From contig OMWS01000025.1 in assembly GCA_900314825.1 (NCBI GenBank), positions 1 to 38,040 on the forward strand: a stretch of 38,040 nt of DNA, read 5' to 3'. The translations under genes were made by a program, and so were the position numbers. The DNA is from an uncultured Veillonellaceae bacterium (GTDB lineage Bacteria; Bacillota; Negativicutes; Selenomonadales; Selenomonadaceae). The notes below the pieces were generated by a model that made no database searches, had not been told where the DNA came from, and worked only from the letters and a program-made list of their open reading frames with translations. Position 1 is the first letter of the stretch, and each line of letters opens with the position of its first letter. Positions 1-8,284 of this stretch are shown one piece after another.

Positions 1-90
1 TTTCTGACACAATTCAAGACATTGTACAAAGCGCTGTCTGGAGCCCTTGTGCGACGCGGGCTGAGAAGGACAGAGTCGCACAACAGGTAA
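1..90 (+). CDS. possible 3' end of an unidentified gene
   Basis: A reading frame is open from the window edge to a TAA at 88-90, and a strong terminator follows 20 bases later, which is the arrangement expected for the tail of a gene that begins outside the window. The roughly 29 visible residues are basic near the end and match no family I recognise. A second frame (codons from base 3) is also open, through the terminator to a stop near 187, so the assignment is weak. A hairpin with arms GTGCGAC and GTCGCAC inside this stretch could instead mean it is the end of a structured RNA. Confidence 0.25.
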   Translation, partial: FLTQFKTLYKALSGALVRRGLRRTESHNR

Positions 91-110
91 TGCCTAACGC
101 GGCATCAAAA

Positions 111-150
111 AAGAGCTTTCTGCTTTTCAAAAAGCAGAGAGCTCTTTTTC
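111..150 (+). terminator. rho-independent terminator
   Basis: A long hairpin has arms AAGAGCTTTCTGCTTTT and AAAAGCAGAGAGCTCTT (one G-T wobble, very short loop) and is followed by a T run. It would end transcription entering from the left edge and insulates the CARF-HEPN gene that follows. Confidence 0.8.
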
Positions 151-244
151 TTTGCGCGGCTTTGAGTTCGTGGGAATTTTGCTAGGACAGCGGGCGGCAG
201 TTGCGGTATCCTAAGGTCATCGAAGACAGCAGGGAGGTGATCGT

Positions 245-286
245 ATGGGTGAGGTGCTGCACTGGCTTTTGGAGCGCCGGTGGTGA
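245..286 (+). CDS. 13-codon mini-ORF with strong ribosome site
   Basis: ATG at 245 is preceded by GGGAGGTGAT at good spacing and is followed by 12 further sense codons (MGEVLHWLLERRW) and a TGA. It lies about 58 bases before the CARF-HEPN start. It may be a leader peptide affecting the downstream gene, or a chance match. I do not recognise the peptide. Confidence 0.3.
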   Translation: MGEVLHWLLERRW

Positions 287-343
287 TTTTTTGGATTGTT
301 TCTGCAGGTTTCGGCGTGTATAATGGCGGAAGGAGGGATGGTC

Positions 344-2299
344 ATGAAGAAGCATCATGTGATGTTGCTGTTTCTCAGCGACGTGAAGACGGAGCAGCGG
401 GCGGATGGGTCTTGGAGGATCTGCGAGACGCAGTATGAGGGCATCGGCCCGACGCATGTGACGAATGAATCGGCCGTTCGTTATCTTGTGCAGCAGGAGG
501 CGGATGGCGTGTCGATCCGCTTGGAGAAATTGTTCGTGCTCGCCTCGACGCTTGTGCGCGAGCGGAACATCAGTTGCCGCGTGAAGAAGGATCCCACGGC
601 GCCGGAAAAACCGTTGGTTTTCGACTTCGTCGATGCCAATAAGAAAACATGGCGTCATGCGGAATATTTTTATCATCGCATCGCGGATGTGCTGCCAGAG
701 GGATGCGTCGAGGAAATCGCGTACGACGAGCGGCAGCCGCTCGCCGCGGGCAAGCGCTACGTGCTCGAGATGGCGAAGCGCGTCATGCAGTATGTGAAGA
801 GCGTGCAGTCCGTCCCGGGGCAGGAGGACGATGCGATCGTGCTCCATGCGGACCTGACGGGCGGCATGCGCAATGTCAACATGCTGCTGCTCGCCGTCGT
901 GCGGCTCCTCCAATACAGCGGCATCGAGATCGGCCACTTGATGTATTCAAATTTCCGGTCAGGCATCGTCGAGGAAGCTGGCGACATCTATGGGATGTTT
1001 GATATGGTGTCGGGCGCGGAGGAATTTGCGCGCTTCGGCAGCGTCGAGACGCTGCTCGATTATTTTGGCTATGATGCGGAGATGGCGCGCCCGCAGGATG
1101 TGTCGCCCGCGCTCCACCAGCTGCTGCGCACGATGCATGATTTTTCCGATGAGATCCGCGTCTGCCACTACGGCTCGTTCCGTCCGGCCATCGCGCGCCT
1201 CCAGGACGGGCTCCAGCGCTTTGCGGAGCATATAATGGCGCAGGATGCAGAGGATTTCAACGACAACCTCATGGCGCAGCTGCAAACGCGCATCATCCGG
1301 GATTACGGGCCGATCATGCAGCATGTGGAGGACGATCTGCGCATCATCCGCTGGTGCATCCAGCACAATTATCTCCAGCAGGCCATGACGCTCTTCACGG
1401 AGCGAGTGCCGGAAATGCTGTTCCAAAGCGGGATCTTGCAGTGGCCGGAGGAGATGGACGAGGCGTTTGAGGATTCGTTCAATGAAAATGGCGGGGAACG
1501 CACGGAGGCATTTTATCTCCTCGCGGAGTATTGCCAGCCGGACGCGCGCCGCAAATCTGCGCGGGATCGTGTGGTGTCAAAGGGCACGCGGGCCTATAAA
1601 AAAGCTATCACGGGCTACGCGGCAAGCGTGGTCCGGAAAGAAGCGCCCAAGCGCACGCTCACGGAAATCGACGCGGAGCTCGCGCAGGGCGCACTGCCGC
1701 TTTGCGTGAAGCAGCCGGAACGGCGCGCGCGGACGCTGAGGCTCTTGGCTGCTTGGGCGAAAGACCCGTCCCCTTTCGCGCAGCAGGAGAAGAAGTCGCC
1801 GGATGTCCGGTGGATCGAAGAACAATATCATGCGATGTTCCTCGAGCAGCAGATGTGGGGCGGGAAAAAGCCAAAAAAAGAGAAGGAAGAAGCACATCCT
1901 CTCATGTCAAAAGAGGCGGCGGAAGCGTGCTGGCAGCAGAAGTATGGGGAGGAGCCGAAAGGATTCAAGAAGTGGAACCAGCTCAAGGGGCAGTTCCTCG
2001 ACCATCTCGATGACGAGGCGGCCAAGGCGCTCTTTTCGACGGTCGTAGATGCGAAGGCCTATGACCGTACGGAGGATCTGCTCGATGCCTTGGATGCCGG
2101 CGTCGTGCGCTGTACGGTAGAGGAAGCGAAGCTGACGGCCATCTTGCACCGCTATTATGCGGTCAAGCAGGAGCGGAATGCGACGAATCATGCGCACGTC
2201 GATACGCAGGAAGGGATGGCGGAAGCCATCCAGCGGGAAATGCGCGAGGGCTTGGCAGTTTTGCAGGAGGCCGCAAGCTGCGTGCCGCAGGATCGTTAG
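344..2299 (+). CDS. CARF-HEPN ribonuclease of a type III CRISPR system (Csx1/Csm6/TM1812-like), copy 1
   Basis: Predicted ancillary effector: the CARF domain would bind the cyclic oligoadenylate made by Cas10 and switch on a HEPN ribonuclease. The N-terminal half (about residues 1-240) has the CARF-type motif HADLTGGMRN, with its Asp near residue 170. The C-terminus carries the HEPN signature R-x4-H (RNATNH, R611 and H616). Between them lies a long, charged, mostly helical region. At 651 residues it is clearly longer than ordinary Csm6 or Csx1 proteins (about 380-480). The start at 344 was chosen over the ATG at 338 because AAGGAGG (330-336) gives it a 7-base spacing. The gene converges with its paralogue at 2316-4121, 16 bases away. 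The family is recognised from motifs only; the exact CARF subfamily is uncertain. Confidence 0.85.
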   Translation: MKKHHVMLLFLSDVKTEQRADGSWRICETQYEGIGPTHVTNESAVRYLVQQEADGVSIRLEKLFVLASTLVRERNISCRVKKDPTAPEKPLVFDFVDANKKTWRHAEYFYHRIADVLPEGCVEEIAYDERQPLAAGKRYVLEMAKRVMQYVKSVQSVPGQEDDAIVLHADLTGGMRNVNMLLLAVVRLLQYSGIEIGHLMYSNFRSGIVEEAGDIYGMFDMVSGAEEFARFGSVETLLDYFGYDAEMARPQDVSPALHQLLRTMHDFSDEIRVCHYGSFRPAIARLQDGLQRFAEHIMAQDAEDFNDNLMAQLQTRIIRDYGPIMQHVEDDLRIIRWCIQHNYLQQAMTLFTERVPEMLFQSGILQWPEEMDEAFEDSFNENGGERTEAFYLLAEYCQPDARRKSARDRVVSKGTRAYKKAITGYAASVVRKEAPKRTLTEIDAELAQGALPLCVKQPERRARTLRLLAAWAKDPSPFAQQEKKSPDVRWIEEQYHAMFLEQQMWGGKKPKKEKEEAHPLMSKEAAEACWQQKYGEEPKGFKKWNQLKGQFLDHLDDEAAKALFSTVVDAKAYDRTEDLLDALDAGVVRCTVEEAKLTAILHRYYAVKQERNATNHAHVDTQEGMAEAIQREMREGLAVLQEAASCVPQDR

Positions 2300-2315
2300 A
2301 AAAGAGAAGGCGGCG

Positions 2316-4121
2316 TCATTTCGTGCAGGCGCGGAGCTGGTCGAGATAGGCGTGGAGCTTGCCGGAGGTTTGGAGATCGCTGATGGCTTCTTGGACATTG
2401 GCATGATTCATCTGGTTGCGCTGCACGCGGATGTCGAAGTAGCCACGCAGGATCTCGAGGCATTGGGGGAGCGGGAGGCGGCTTTTCAAGATGCCGGCGT
2501 GGTAGGCGCGCAGATAATCGGTGAGACGCCGCTTCCAGGGCTCGGAAGCGCCTTGGTAGAAAACTTCGTCCTCCGGCCGGATGGCAGGCGTTTGGGAGGC
2601 GCTTTCCGCGTCGTCTTCCTGGTCGGTCTTGAGGAGCTTTTCGCTCCAGAGGTCTTTGGGGAGCGTGTGGATGACGTTGGGGATTTTCCCATAGTCCTGA
2701 TGGCAAAGATCCTCTTCGAATGTCTTGTGGTAGCCATTCATGGCGCGCTTGTGCGCGTGGAGGAGCCGCATCATCGCCATGAGCGCAGGATACTTGGCAG
2801 CGAAGGCGTCCCATTGGGCAGGATGCAGCTGTGCCGCTTGGAAGCGGGGACGCGCCTGTGCATAGTCTTGCAGGAACTCGGCCATGAACGTCCAGCCTTG
2901 GCTTTTTGCCGTCGCGATGAGGGTGTGTGTGGGACGGCCTTGGCATGCGACGTTGTAAAAGGCCGCCTTGAACGCTTCGAGCGGCGATTTTTGTTTCTGT
3001 TTCTTTGTCTTGGCGCCGCCATTGTACGTGATGATGAAATCTTGCTTCCAGGTGCGATACATGGATGTGCCTTCTGCTGCGCAAAAGGCTTGGACGTCGG
3101 GATCGTCGGTGTAGGCGAGCTGGTGATCGACGAGATACTCCGGGAGCCATTCGGTAGACAGCGTGAGTTGCTGCTGCCAAAAGCGATGTTTGCCGCACCA
3201 GTCGATGATGTCGAGGCGGCTGACGTCCGCATGGAGGAGCGCGCCGTAGTCTTCGCGCAGGATGTCCGTGCATTTGTCAAAGAGCTGCTCCTCGATGCAT
3301 TTTTCTTCGAGCGCGTGAAAAGCGTGCAGACGCTTGCCGAGGGTCTCGACGATGTCGACGATCTGGCCGGTGGCGCAGAGGCGGATGGCATCGGAGAACG
3401 TGTGCATGGCGGTGATGAGGTCATAGAGCTCGGTGCTGTAGTCGCCGTCGCGCGTGCCAAAGTAATCTTCGAGCGTGTCGACGCTGCCGTAGCGGACGAA
3501 CTCGTCCATGCCGCTCAAAAGTTTCGTGAGCTGGAGGATCGGCGTGGCATGGTAGACACGCCGGCTGCCTTGGTCCGAGTAAAGGATATCCCCTTGCTCA
3601 ATGCCGTAAAACGAGAGCATCTGGAGGATGGAGATCATCATGACGCTCGCGTGGCGATAGCCGCCCGTCATGTCGGCGTGGACGATGTATCTGTTTCCAG
3701 GCGTACGGTCTTGCTGGCCTTTCGGGATATAGCCGAGCGCGATGTCGGCGATGCTGGCGATGCTCTGCATGCCGCGGTCGATTTCTTCGGGGTCGTCTTC
3801 ATAAGGGATGGATTGGATGCGCCCGTCGAGTTCGGGGCAGGCAGCGTGGAGGCGTTTTTCGAGGTAAGCGACGTGCGTCACGCCGGGCCCGAATTCTTCC
3901 GAGGGAGCGATATCCGATGCGGCTTTGCGGCTGACGAGGAAAAAGATGCGTTCGAGCGCGGCGCCTTTTTTCCGGAGATCGCGCTCTTTGAAGACGATGG
4001 CGGATTCATTCGTCTGCACGGCGGTATAAGGCTCGCCCGCGAGGTCATCGTAATGAATGGGATGTTTGACGGAACGCTCGGTCACGAGGCTGACGAAGGC
4101 AAAGAGAATGTGGTGTTCCAT
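2316..4121 (-). CDS. CARF-HEPN ribonuclease of a type III CRISPR system, copy 2
   Basis: Paralogue of the gene at 344-2299, in the opposite orientation and divergent from cas10. It shares the N-terminal start pattern (MEHHILFAF), the TNESA motif, the CARF motif HADMTGGYRH and a GSVxTLxDYFG block. It ends with the HEPN motif RNQMNH (R568 and H573 of 601 residues). It should be a cyclic-oligoadenylate-activated RNase acting in the cytoplasm. The start at 4121 is preceded by GGAAAGGAAAC; 20 further in-frame codons upstream lack a better site. The two copies have diverged strongly outside the motifs, so they may bind different ring sizes or form a heterodimer; that is inference. Confidence 0.85.
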   Translation of the reverse strand: MEHHILFAFVSLVTERSVKHPIHYDDLAGEPYTAVQTNESAIVFKERDLRKKGAALERIFFLVSRKAASDIAPSEEFGPGVTHVAYLEKRLHAACPELDGRIQSIPYEDDPEEIDRGMQSIASIADIALGYIPKGQQDRTPGNRYIVHADMTGGYRHASVMMISILQMLSFYGIEQGDILYSDQGSRRVYHATPILQLTKLLSGMDEFVRYGSVDTLEDYFGTRDGDYSTELYDLITAMHTFSDAIRLCATGQIVDIVETLGKRLHAFHALEEKCIEEQLFDKCTDILREDYGALLHADVSRLDIIDWCGKHRFWQQQLTLSTEWLPEYLVDHQLAYTDDPDVQAFCAAEGTSMYRTWKQDFIITYNGGAKTKKQKQKSPLEAFKAAFYNVACQGRPTHTLIATAKSQGWTFMAEFLQDYAQARPRFQAAQLHPAQWDAFAAKYPALMAMMRLLHAHKRAMNGYHKTFEEDLCHQDYGKIPNVIHTLPKDLWSEKLLKTDQEDDAESASQTPAIRPEDEVFYQGASEPWKRRLTDYLRAYHAGILKSRLPLPQCLEILRGYFDIRVQRNQMNHANVQEAISDLQTSGKLHAYLDQLRACTK

Positions 4122-4322
4122 AAGCAGTTTCCTTTCCCATGCGGCATCTGTTCTTTTTATGTGATTCGCGATAGAAAGCAAAAATCCTCTTTTGGAAACT
4201 CACAGGGATTTTGCCGTGACGCGTGAGAAAAATTTTGGCAGGATGAAAACGCAAGAAGGATTTTTTTTAATGATGAAGAAATAAACGATTGTGAATTTTT
4301 GATGATTTCGGGAGGGAAGCCT
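4122..4322. promoter_or_regulatory. divergent intergenic region between CARF-HEPN copy 2 and cas10
   Basis: This 201-base AT-rich gap must contain promoters for the minus-strand effector and the plus-strand cas operon. I could not pick out convincing -35/-10 pairs for either. No CRISPR repeat pattern is visible here. The ribosome site GGGAGGG of cas10 lies at its right end. Confidence 0.5.
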
Positions 4323-5990
4323 ATGGAGGAGACGGTTCGCGCGCTGCTTTGCGACACGCGGTCGATCCAGCGCTATATTTACGCGGGCAATCGTTTGAAG
4401 ACGAATGTCGGCGCATCGTTCCTCGTGACGACGGTGTTCGAGGAGGAGCTTTTCCCCGTCGTGCGCGAGGTGTTCGGCGATGCGTTTGATGAAGAAAGTT
4501 TCACGCAGGGCAGCGCCCCCATCGAGGCGCTCGCGCAGGGCGGGCGCGCGCTCGTCGCGGCGAACGGCGGCGGCAATGCGCTCGTGTTGTTTTCCACAGA
4601 CGTGACGGAGGAGACGCTGCGAGGCATCGTGCGCTCGTTCAGCGAGCGCGTGCTTGTGAGCCGGCCGGGACTGCATCTCGGCGCGGCGCTCGGCGAGCTC
4701 AGGACGGCGCCGGCGTTTTTCCAGGAGGATCTTTCGGCGCTCTTCGGCAAGCTGAAAGAGAACCAGAATCGCGTGTTCCCGCGTGTGAACGTGCCGTATC
4801 ACGGCCTCACGGTCAGCTGCCAGGTGAACGGCGAGGCGGCAAACTTTTTTGACGCACATCAGGAGATTCGTCCGGACGCGCCGCAGGAGCTGCGCTTCTA
4901 TTCGCAGGAGACGGCGGCGAAAGCGCGGGCCGCGAAGCGGGCGACAGCGGCGCTTCACAAGATGTTCTCGTCCATCACGGAGCGCTATGCGTTTCCCTTG
5001 GAGATCGGCGAGCTCGGACAGCGCGAGACGGAGAATTTTTTCGCCATCGTCCACATCGACGGCAACAACATGGGCGAGCGCTTCCGCGCGTGCCGGACGC
5101 AGGACGCGCGCAGCCGCTTGTCGCGCAGCGTGCAGAAAAAGACGGAGGGCGCGTTCCGCTGCCTGCTCGAGAGCATCGACGCGGAGTATGGGAGCTATGC
5201 GGCGTTCCTTGACCTCGGCACGGCGGACGGGAAGCCCGTGTTGCCGATCCGGCCGATCATCCTCGGTGGCGATGATGTGACGTTTGTCTGCCCTGCGCGG
5301 CTCGCGATCCGCTATGCGAAGCGGTTCCTCGAGGCGATGGCAGATCCGGCGTCTGTCTCTGGTCTCGAGGCGGATGAGGCGCGTTCCCTCGACGCCTGCG
5401 CTGGCATCGCGATCGTGAAGACGTCGTATCCGTTCTTCCGCGGCTATGAGCTTGCGGAGCAGCTCTGCGACGCAGCAAAAGCGCGCATGCGCGCCCTGCG
5501 GGAGGAGGGCGGCGCCGGCACGAGCTGGCTGGACTATGCGATCCTCCACGGCGAGCAGGCGCCGACGCTCGCGGCTTTGCGCGCGCAGGAGTACCACGGC
5601 GCGCGCGGGGACATGCATTTCGGCCCGTACCGCGTCGCGCACCCCATGGGCACGGGCGAAAAAGAGCACCGCTACGATATCGAGAATCTCGCCCTGGCCG
5701 TGCGCCAGTTGCAGGGGACGAAGGACGCGGCGGGCCGATGGAAAACGCGCCCGTGCATGGCGCGCAGCAAGGCGAAGGAACTGCGCGGTGTCCTTGCGCA
5801 TGGCGCGAAGGAAGCGCAGCGCTTCCGCTTGCAGCTTGACCATATGGGCGATCATCTGCCCGACGTCGCAGAGTGGGCCGTCTACGCGAAGCCAGAAAAC
5901 GCGCTTTGGAGCGGCGCACCGGGGAACGAACGGACACCGTATGTCGATGCGATCGAGCTCATGGAGTTTTTGCCGGAGGAGGCGGAGTAA
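4323..5990 (+). CDS. cas10: Cas10 of a type III-D CRISPR effector complex, HD-less
   Basis: Large subunit of the CRISPR RNA-guided complex. On target RNA binding, its second Palm domain is expected to polymerise ATP into cyclic oligoadenylate that activates the CARF-HEPN proteins. The cyclase motif GGDD is intact at residues 315-318, within ILGGDDVTFV, and a second Palm strand motif HIDGNNMGERF precedes it. The protein is only 555 residues. It begins directly in the first Palm-like region, so the N-terminal HD nuclease present in many Cas10 proteins is absent, as reported for many III-D Cas10s. I also see no clustered CxxC zinc-binding pairs. The start at 4323 follows GGGAGGG at 6 bases. It is the first gene of an operon with abutting or overlapping members. 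Confidence 0.92.
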   Translation: MEETVRALLCDTRSIQRYIYAGNRLKTNVGASFLVTTVFEEELFPVVREVFGDAFDEESFTQGSAPIEALAQGGRALVAANGGGNALVLFSTDVTEETLRGIVRSFSERVLVSRPGLHLGAALGELRTAPAFFQEDLSALFGKLKENQNRVFPRVNVPYHGLTVSCQVNGEAANFFDAHQEIRPDAPQELRFYSQETAAKARAAKRATAALHKMFSSITERYAFPLEIGELGQRETENFFAIVHIDGNNMGERFRACRTQDARSRLSRSVQKKTEGAFRCLLESIDAEYGSYAAFLDLGTADGKPVLPIRPIILGGDDVTFVCPARLAIRYAKRFLEAMADPASVSGLEADEARSLDACAGIAIVKTSYPFFRGYELAEQLCDAAKARMRALREEGGAGTSWLDYAILHGEQAPTLAALRAQEYHGARGDMHFGPYRVAHPMGTGEKEHRYDIENLALAVRQLQGTKDAAGRWKTRPCMARSKAKELRGVLAHGAKEAQRFRLQLDHMGDHLPDVAEWAVYAKPENALWSGAPGNERTPYVDAIELMEFLPEEAE

Positions 5991-6638
5991 ATGGAAATCA
6001 CATTGAAGGTGGAAACGCTCTCGCCCCTGCATCTGGGTTCTGGCCATGCGGACGTGAACGTCGACGCAGATGTCGTCTGCGATGCGTACGGCATGCCGTA
6101 TTTCCCCGCACGGCGCTTCAAGGGGCTCGTCTATGAAAGCGCGCTTGAGGTCGCGGAGATGGAAGAGCGCTCCGGCCTCGCGCTCTTTGGCACGGATGCC
6201 CTTGCAGCGCTCTTTCATCACGGCACGGATGCGTCGGATGCGCAACTCATTTTTTCCAATCTCTACATCGCGGAAGCGGGAGAATACCGGCGCATGCAGG
6301 CGACGTGGGCGTATCTCGAGGAGATGTACGGCGGCCTTCTGACGCCGGAAGACCTTTTGGAAGAATATACGTCGATCCGCTACCAGACGCGTCTCGAAAA
6401 CGGCGTGGCGGCCGACGGGTCGCTCCGGAACCTGCGCGCCATTGATGCGGGCGTGACATTCTACGGGACGATGGAGCTCCTGCATGGAGACGCGCATCTG
6501 CCGCTCCTCGCGGCGGCGCTCCGAAATCTCAAAGAGGTCGGCGGCAAGCGCAGCCGCGGCTTCGGGCGCATCCGTTGCATGATGGAGCTGCCGGACGGCC
6601 GCACGGGCGCCGACATCCTCGAGGAGGTGCTGGCATGA
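5991..6638 (+). CDS. Cas7-like RAMP backbone subunit (Csm3-like)
   Basis: Single RAMP-fold protein of 215 residues, predicted to coat crRNA in the III-D complex. The N-terminal strand LKVETLSPLHLGSG is followed by an Asp-rich loop (ADVNVDADVVCDAYG), where Csm3-type subunits keep their RNA-cleaving Asp. A PARRFKGLVYESAL helix corresponds to the usual PGSSLKGxxR segment. The C-terminal glycine-rich loop GGKRSRGFGRIR is typical of RAMPs. ATG follows the cas10 stop directly, with GGAGG upstream. Its last bases overlap csx10 in an ATGA. Confidence 0.85.
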   Translation: MEITLKVETLSPLHLGSGHADVNVDADVVCDAYGMPYFPARRFKGLVYESALEVAEMEERSGLALFGTDALAALFHHGTDASDAQLIFSNLYIAEAGEYRRMQATWAYLEEMYGGLLTPEDLLEEYTSIRYQTRLENGVAADGSLRNLRAIDAGVTFYGTMELLHGDAHLPLLAAALRNLKEVGGKRSRGFGRIRCMMELPDGRTGADILEEVLA

Positions 6639-8284
6639 AAAACGTAAAGAAGCAGCGCGTCGTCATCGACACACTCTCGCCGCTCATCCTCACGCGCATG
6701 AGCAATTCGACCGTCATGACGGATACGAAGGTCACGATCTCCGGCACGATCCTGCGCGGCGTCTTCGCCGATCGCTACATCGCGTGCCGCCATCTCGGCA
6801 AGGACGCGCACAAAGATCCGGCGTTCCGCCGCTTGTTCTTCGGCGGCTTGCGCTTCGTCGATGCGAATCCCGTGACGTGCGGCATGCGCGCGATCGCCCT
6901 GCCATTTTCGCTGCAAAAGGAGAAAGCAAAGAGCGGGACGAAGATGCCGGACATCCAGGACCTTTTGAAAACGCCGAAGCCGAAGCTCGGCTACAAATCG
7001 CTGCGCGGCTACGCGGCCCTCTCCGAGGGAGACGGCTGCATCGTGCCGGCCTCCGTCCGCACGAGCATCGCGCTCCACATGAGCCGCAGCGGCGCGGGCG
7101 AGCGTCTCGTCGGCAGCAGCCGCGACGGCGGCATTTTCAACTATGAGTCCATCGACGCCGGCCAACAGTTCGAGGGCGCGATCCTCGGCGCGGAGGAGGA
7201 TATCGCGGAGCTCCTCGCGGCGTGCCAGATCACGGGCGGCAAGCTCCATGCCCGCATCGGCCGCTCGCGCTTCACGCAGTACGGCGACGCGGAAATCACG
7301 CTGCCGCCACGCGAAGATGCAGAGGCCGATGGCTTCGATATCGAAGGAAATCTTGAGGATGGGACGATTTTCTTGCGCCTCGACACGGCGTTCCTGCCAC
7401 AGACGGAGGCGCACGGCGCGCTCCCCGATGCGGATGTCCTGCTGCAAGCGGCGATCGCTCCGCAGATGGGTGCAGGCTTTTCTCTCGGCCGCGTCTATGC
7501 GGCAGCGGCAGAAGTCGAAAATTTCGTCAGCATTTGGGGCATGAAGCAGCCGCGCGAATATGGCCTGGCCGCCGGAACGGTCTTCGAACTCAAGAAAGAC
7601 GGCGTATGGACGGACGAGGACAAAGCGAACCTTGCGGCGCTCTGCACGGACGGCATCGGCCGGAGGCGTACGGAGGGCTTCGGGCAGCTCCGCGTCTGGC
7701 CGCGTCAGTCGCTCGTTCTGACCACCACGGATGAAGAATGGATTGTGCCGGAAAAGGATGCGAAGATCCGCGCCCAGGTGCAGCGCATCCTCGACCGCAA
7801 GCGCATGGAGCAGCTGTGCATCTATGCGTACGAGGATGTGGCTGCGATGCACGGCCTTGCGGGCAAGACGCATTTCTTCGCGCGCCTCTTGACGTTGCTC
7901 GAGCAGGCGAATCGCGCGGGCACGGATGTCCGTGCGCAATTCCGTGCGCTCATGAACAAGCAAGAACATCATGATGACGGGCAGATTCGTGCACGCGACC
8001 GCTCGGAGACACCGTTCGTGCGGAGCCTGCGCGCCATCGACCTCGGCGGCACATCGCTCTACGAGCTTCTTACGGGCAATGCGCCCCTGCCGTATACGAC
8101 AGGCAGCGGGCGTTCGTGGATGGAGGCGGTCGGAGGCAAGGAGACGCAGAATCTCATGGAAACGGTCGGTTTGACGGCGGCCGATTTCCCCGAAGATGGC
8201 GCAGCGTTTTATGTGTATTTCCAGCAAGCCTTCCGCTATGCGCGAAAGAAAGCGGCTGGCGTCCAGATGAGGAGGGATGCGTGA
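6635..8284 (+). CDS. csx10: Csx10 (Cas5-like RAMP) with helical C-terminal extension
   Basis: Type III-D marker subunit expected to cap the 5' end of the crRNA, like Cas5 or Csm4. The first ~355 residues form a RAMP protein: N-terminal strand VVIDTLSPLILTRMS, the ISGTILRGVFADRYI segment, and a glycine-rich closing motif GRRRTEGFGQLRVWP. The remaining ~190 residues are predicted mostly helical and carry no RAMP motif. They could be a fused small subunit (Cas11-like), as in the Cas7-Cas5-Cas11 fusion described for III-D variants; this is inference. ATG at 6635 overlaps the previous stop (ATGA) with GAGGAGG upstream. The length is 549 residues. Confidence 0.82.
   Translation: MKNVKKQRVVIDTLSPLILTRMSNSTVMTDTKVTISGTILRGVFADRYIACRHLGKDAHKDPAFRRLFFGGLRFVDANPVTCGMRAIALPFSLQKEKAKSGTKMPDIQDLLKTPKPKLGYKSLRGYAALSEGDGCIVPASVRTSIALHMSRSGAGERLVGSSRDGGIFNYESIDAGQQFEGAILGAEEDIAELLAACQITGGKLHARIGRSRFTQYGDAEITLPPREDAEADGFDIEGNLEDGTIFLRLDTAFLPQTEAHGALPDADVLLQAAIAPQMGAGFSLGRVYAAAAEVENFVSIWGMKQPREYGLAAGTVFELKKDGVWTDEDKANLAALCTDGIGRRRTEGFGQLRVWPRQSLVLTTTDEEWIVPEKDAKIRAQVQRILDRKRMEQLCIYAYEDVAAMHGLAGKTHFFARLLTLLEQANRAGTDVRAQFRALMNKQEHHDDGQIRARDRSETPFVRSLRAIDLGGTSLYELLTGNAPLPYTTGSGRSWMEAVGGKETQNLMETVGLTAADFPEDGAAFYVYFQQAFRYARKKAAGVQMRRDA

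Noticed and set aside
319..324. TATAAT as promoter of CARF-HEPN copy 1
   Set aside because: With TTGTTT 17 bases upstream it looks good, but transcription would start near 331, inside the ribosome site, leaving almost no leader. I did not list it.
2157..4226. A 689-codon open frame on the plus strand opposite CARF-HEPN copy 2
   Set aside because: It has no ribosome site and no recognisable motif, and it mirrors the codon pattern of the minus-strand gene, which carries clear CARF and HEPN motifs.
4200..6497. A 765-codon open frame on the minus strand across cas10
   Set aside because: Arg- and His-rich translation without motifs; an antisense shadow of GC-rich cas10 and cas7.
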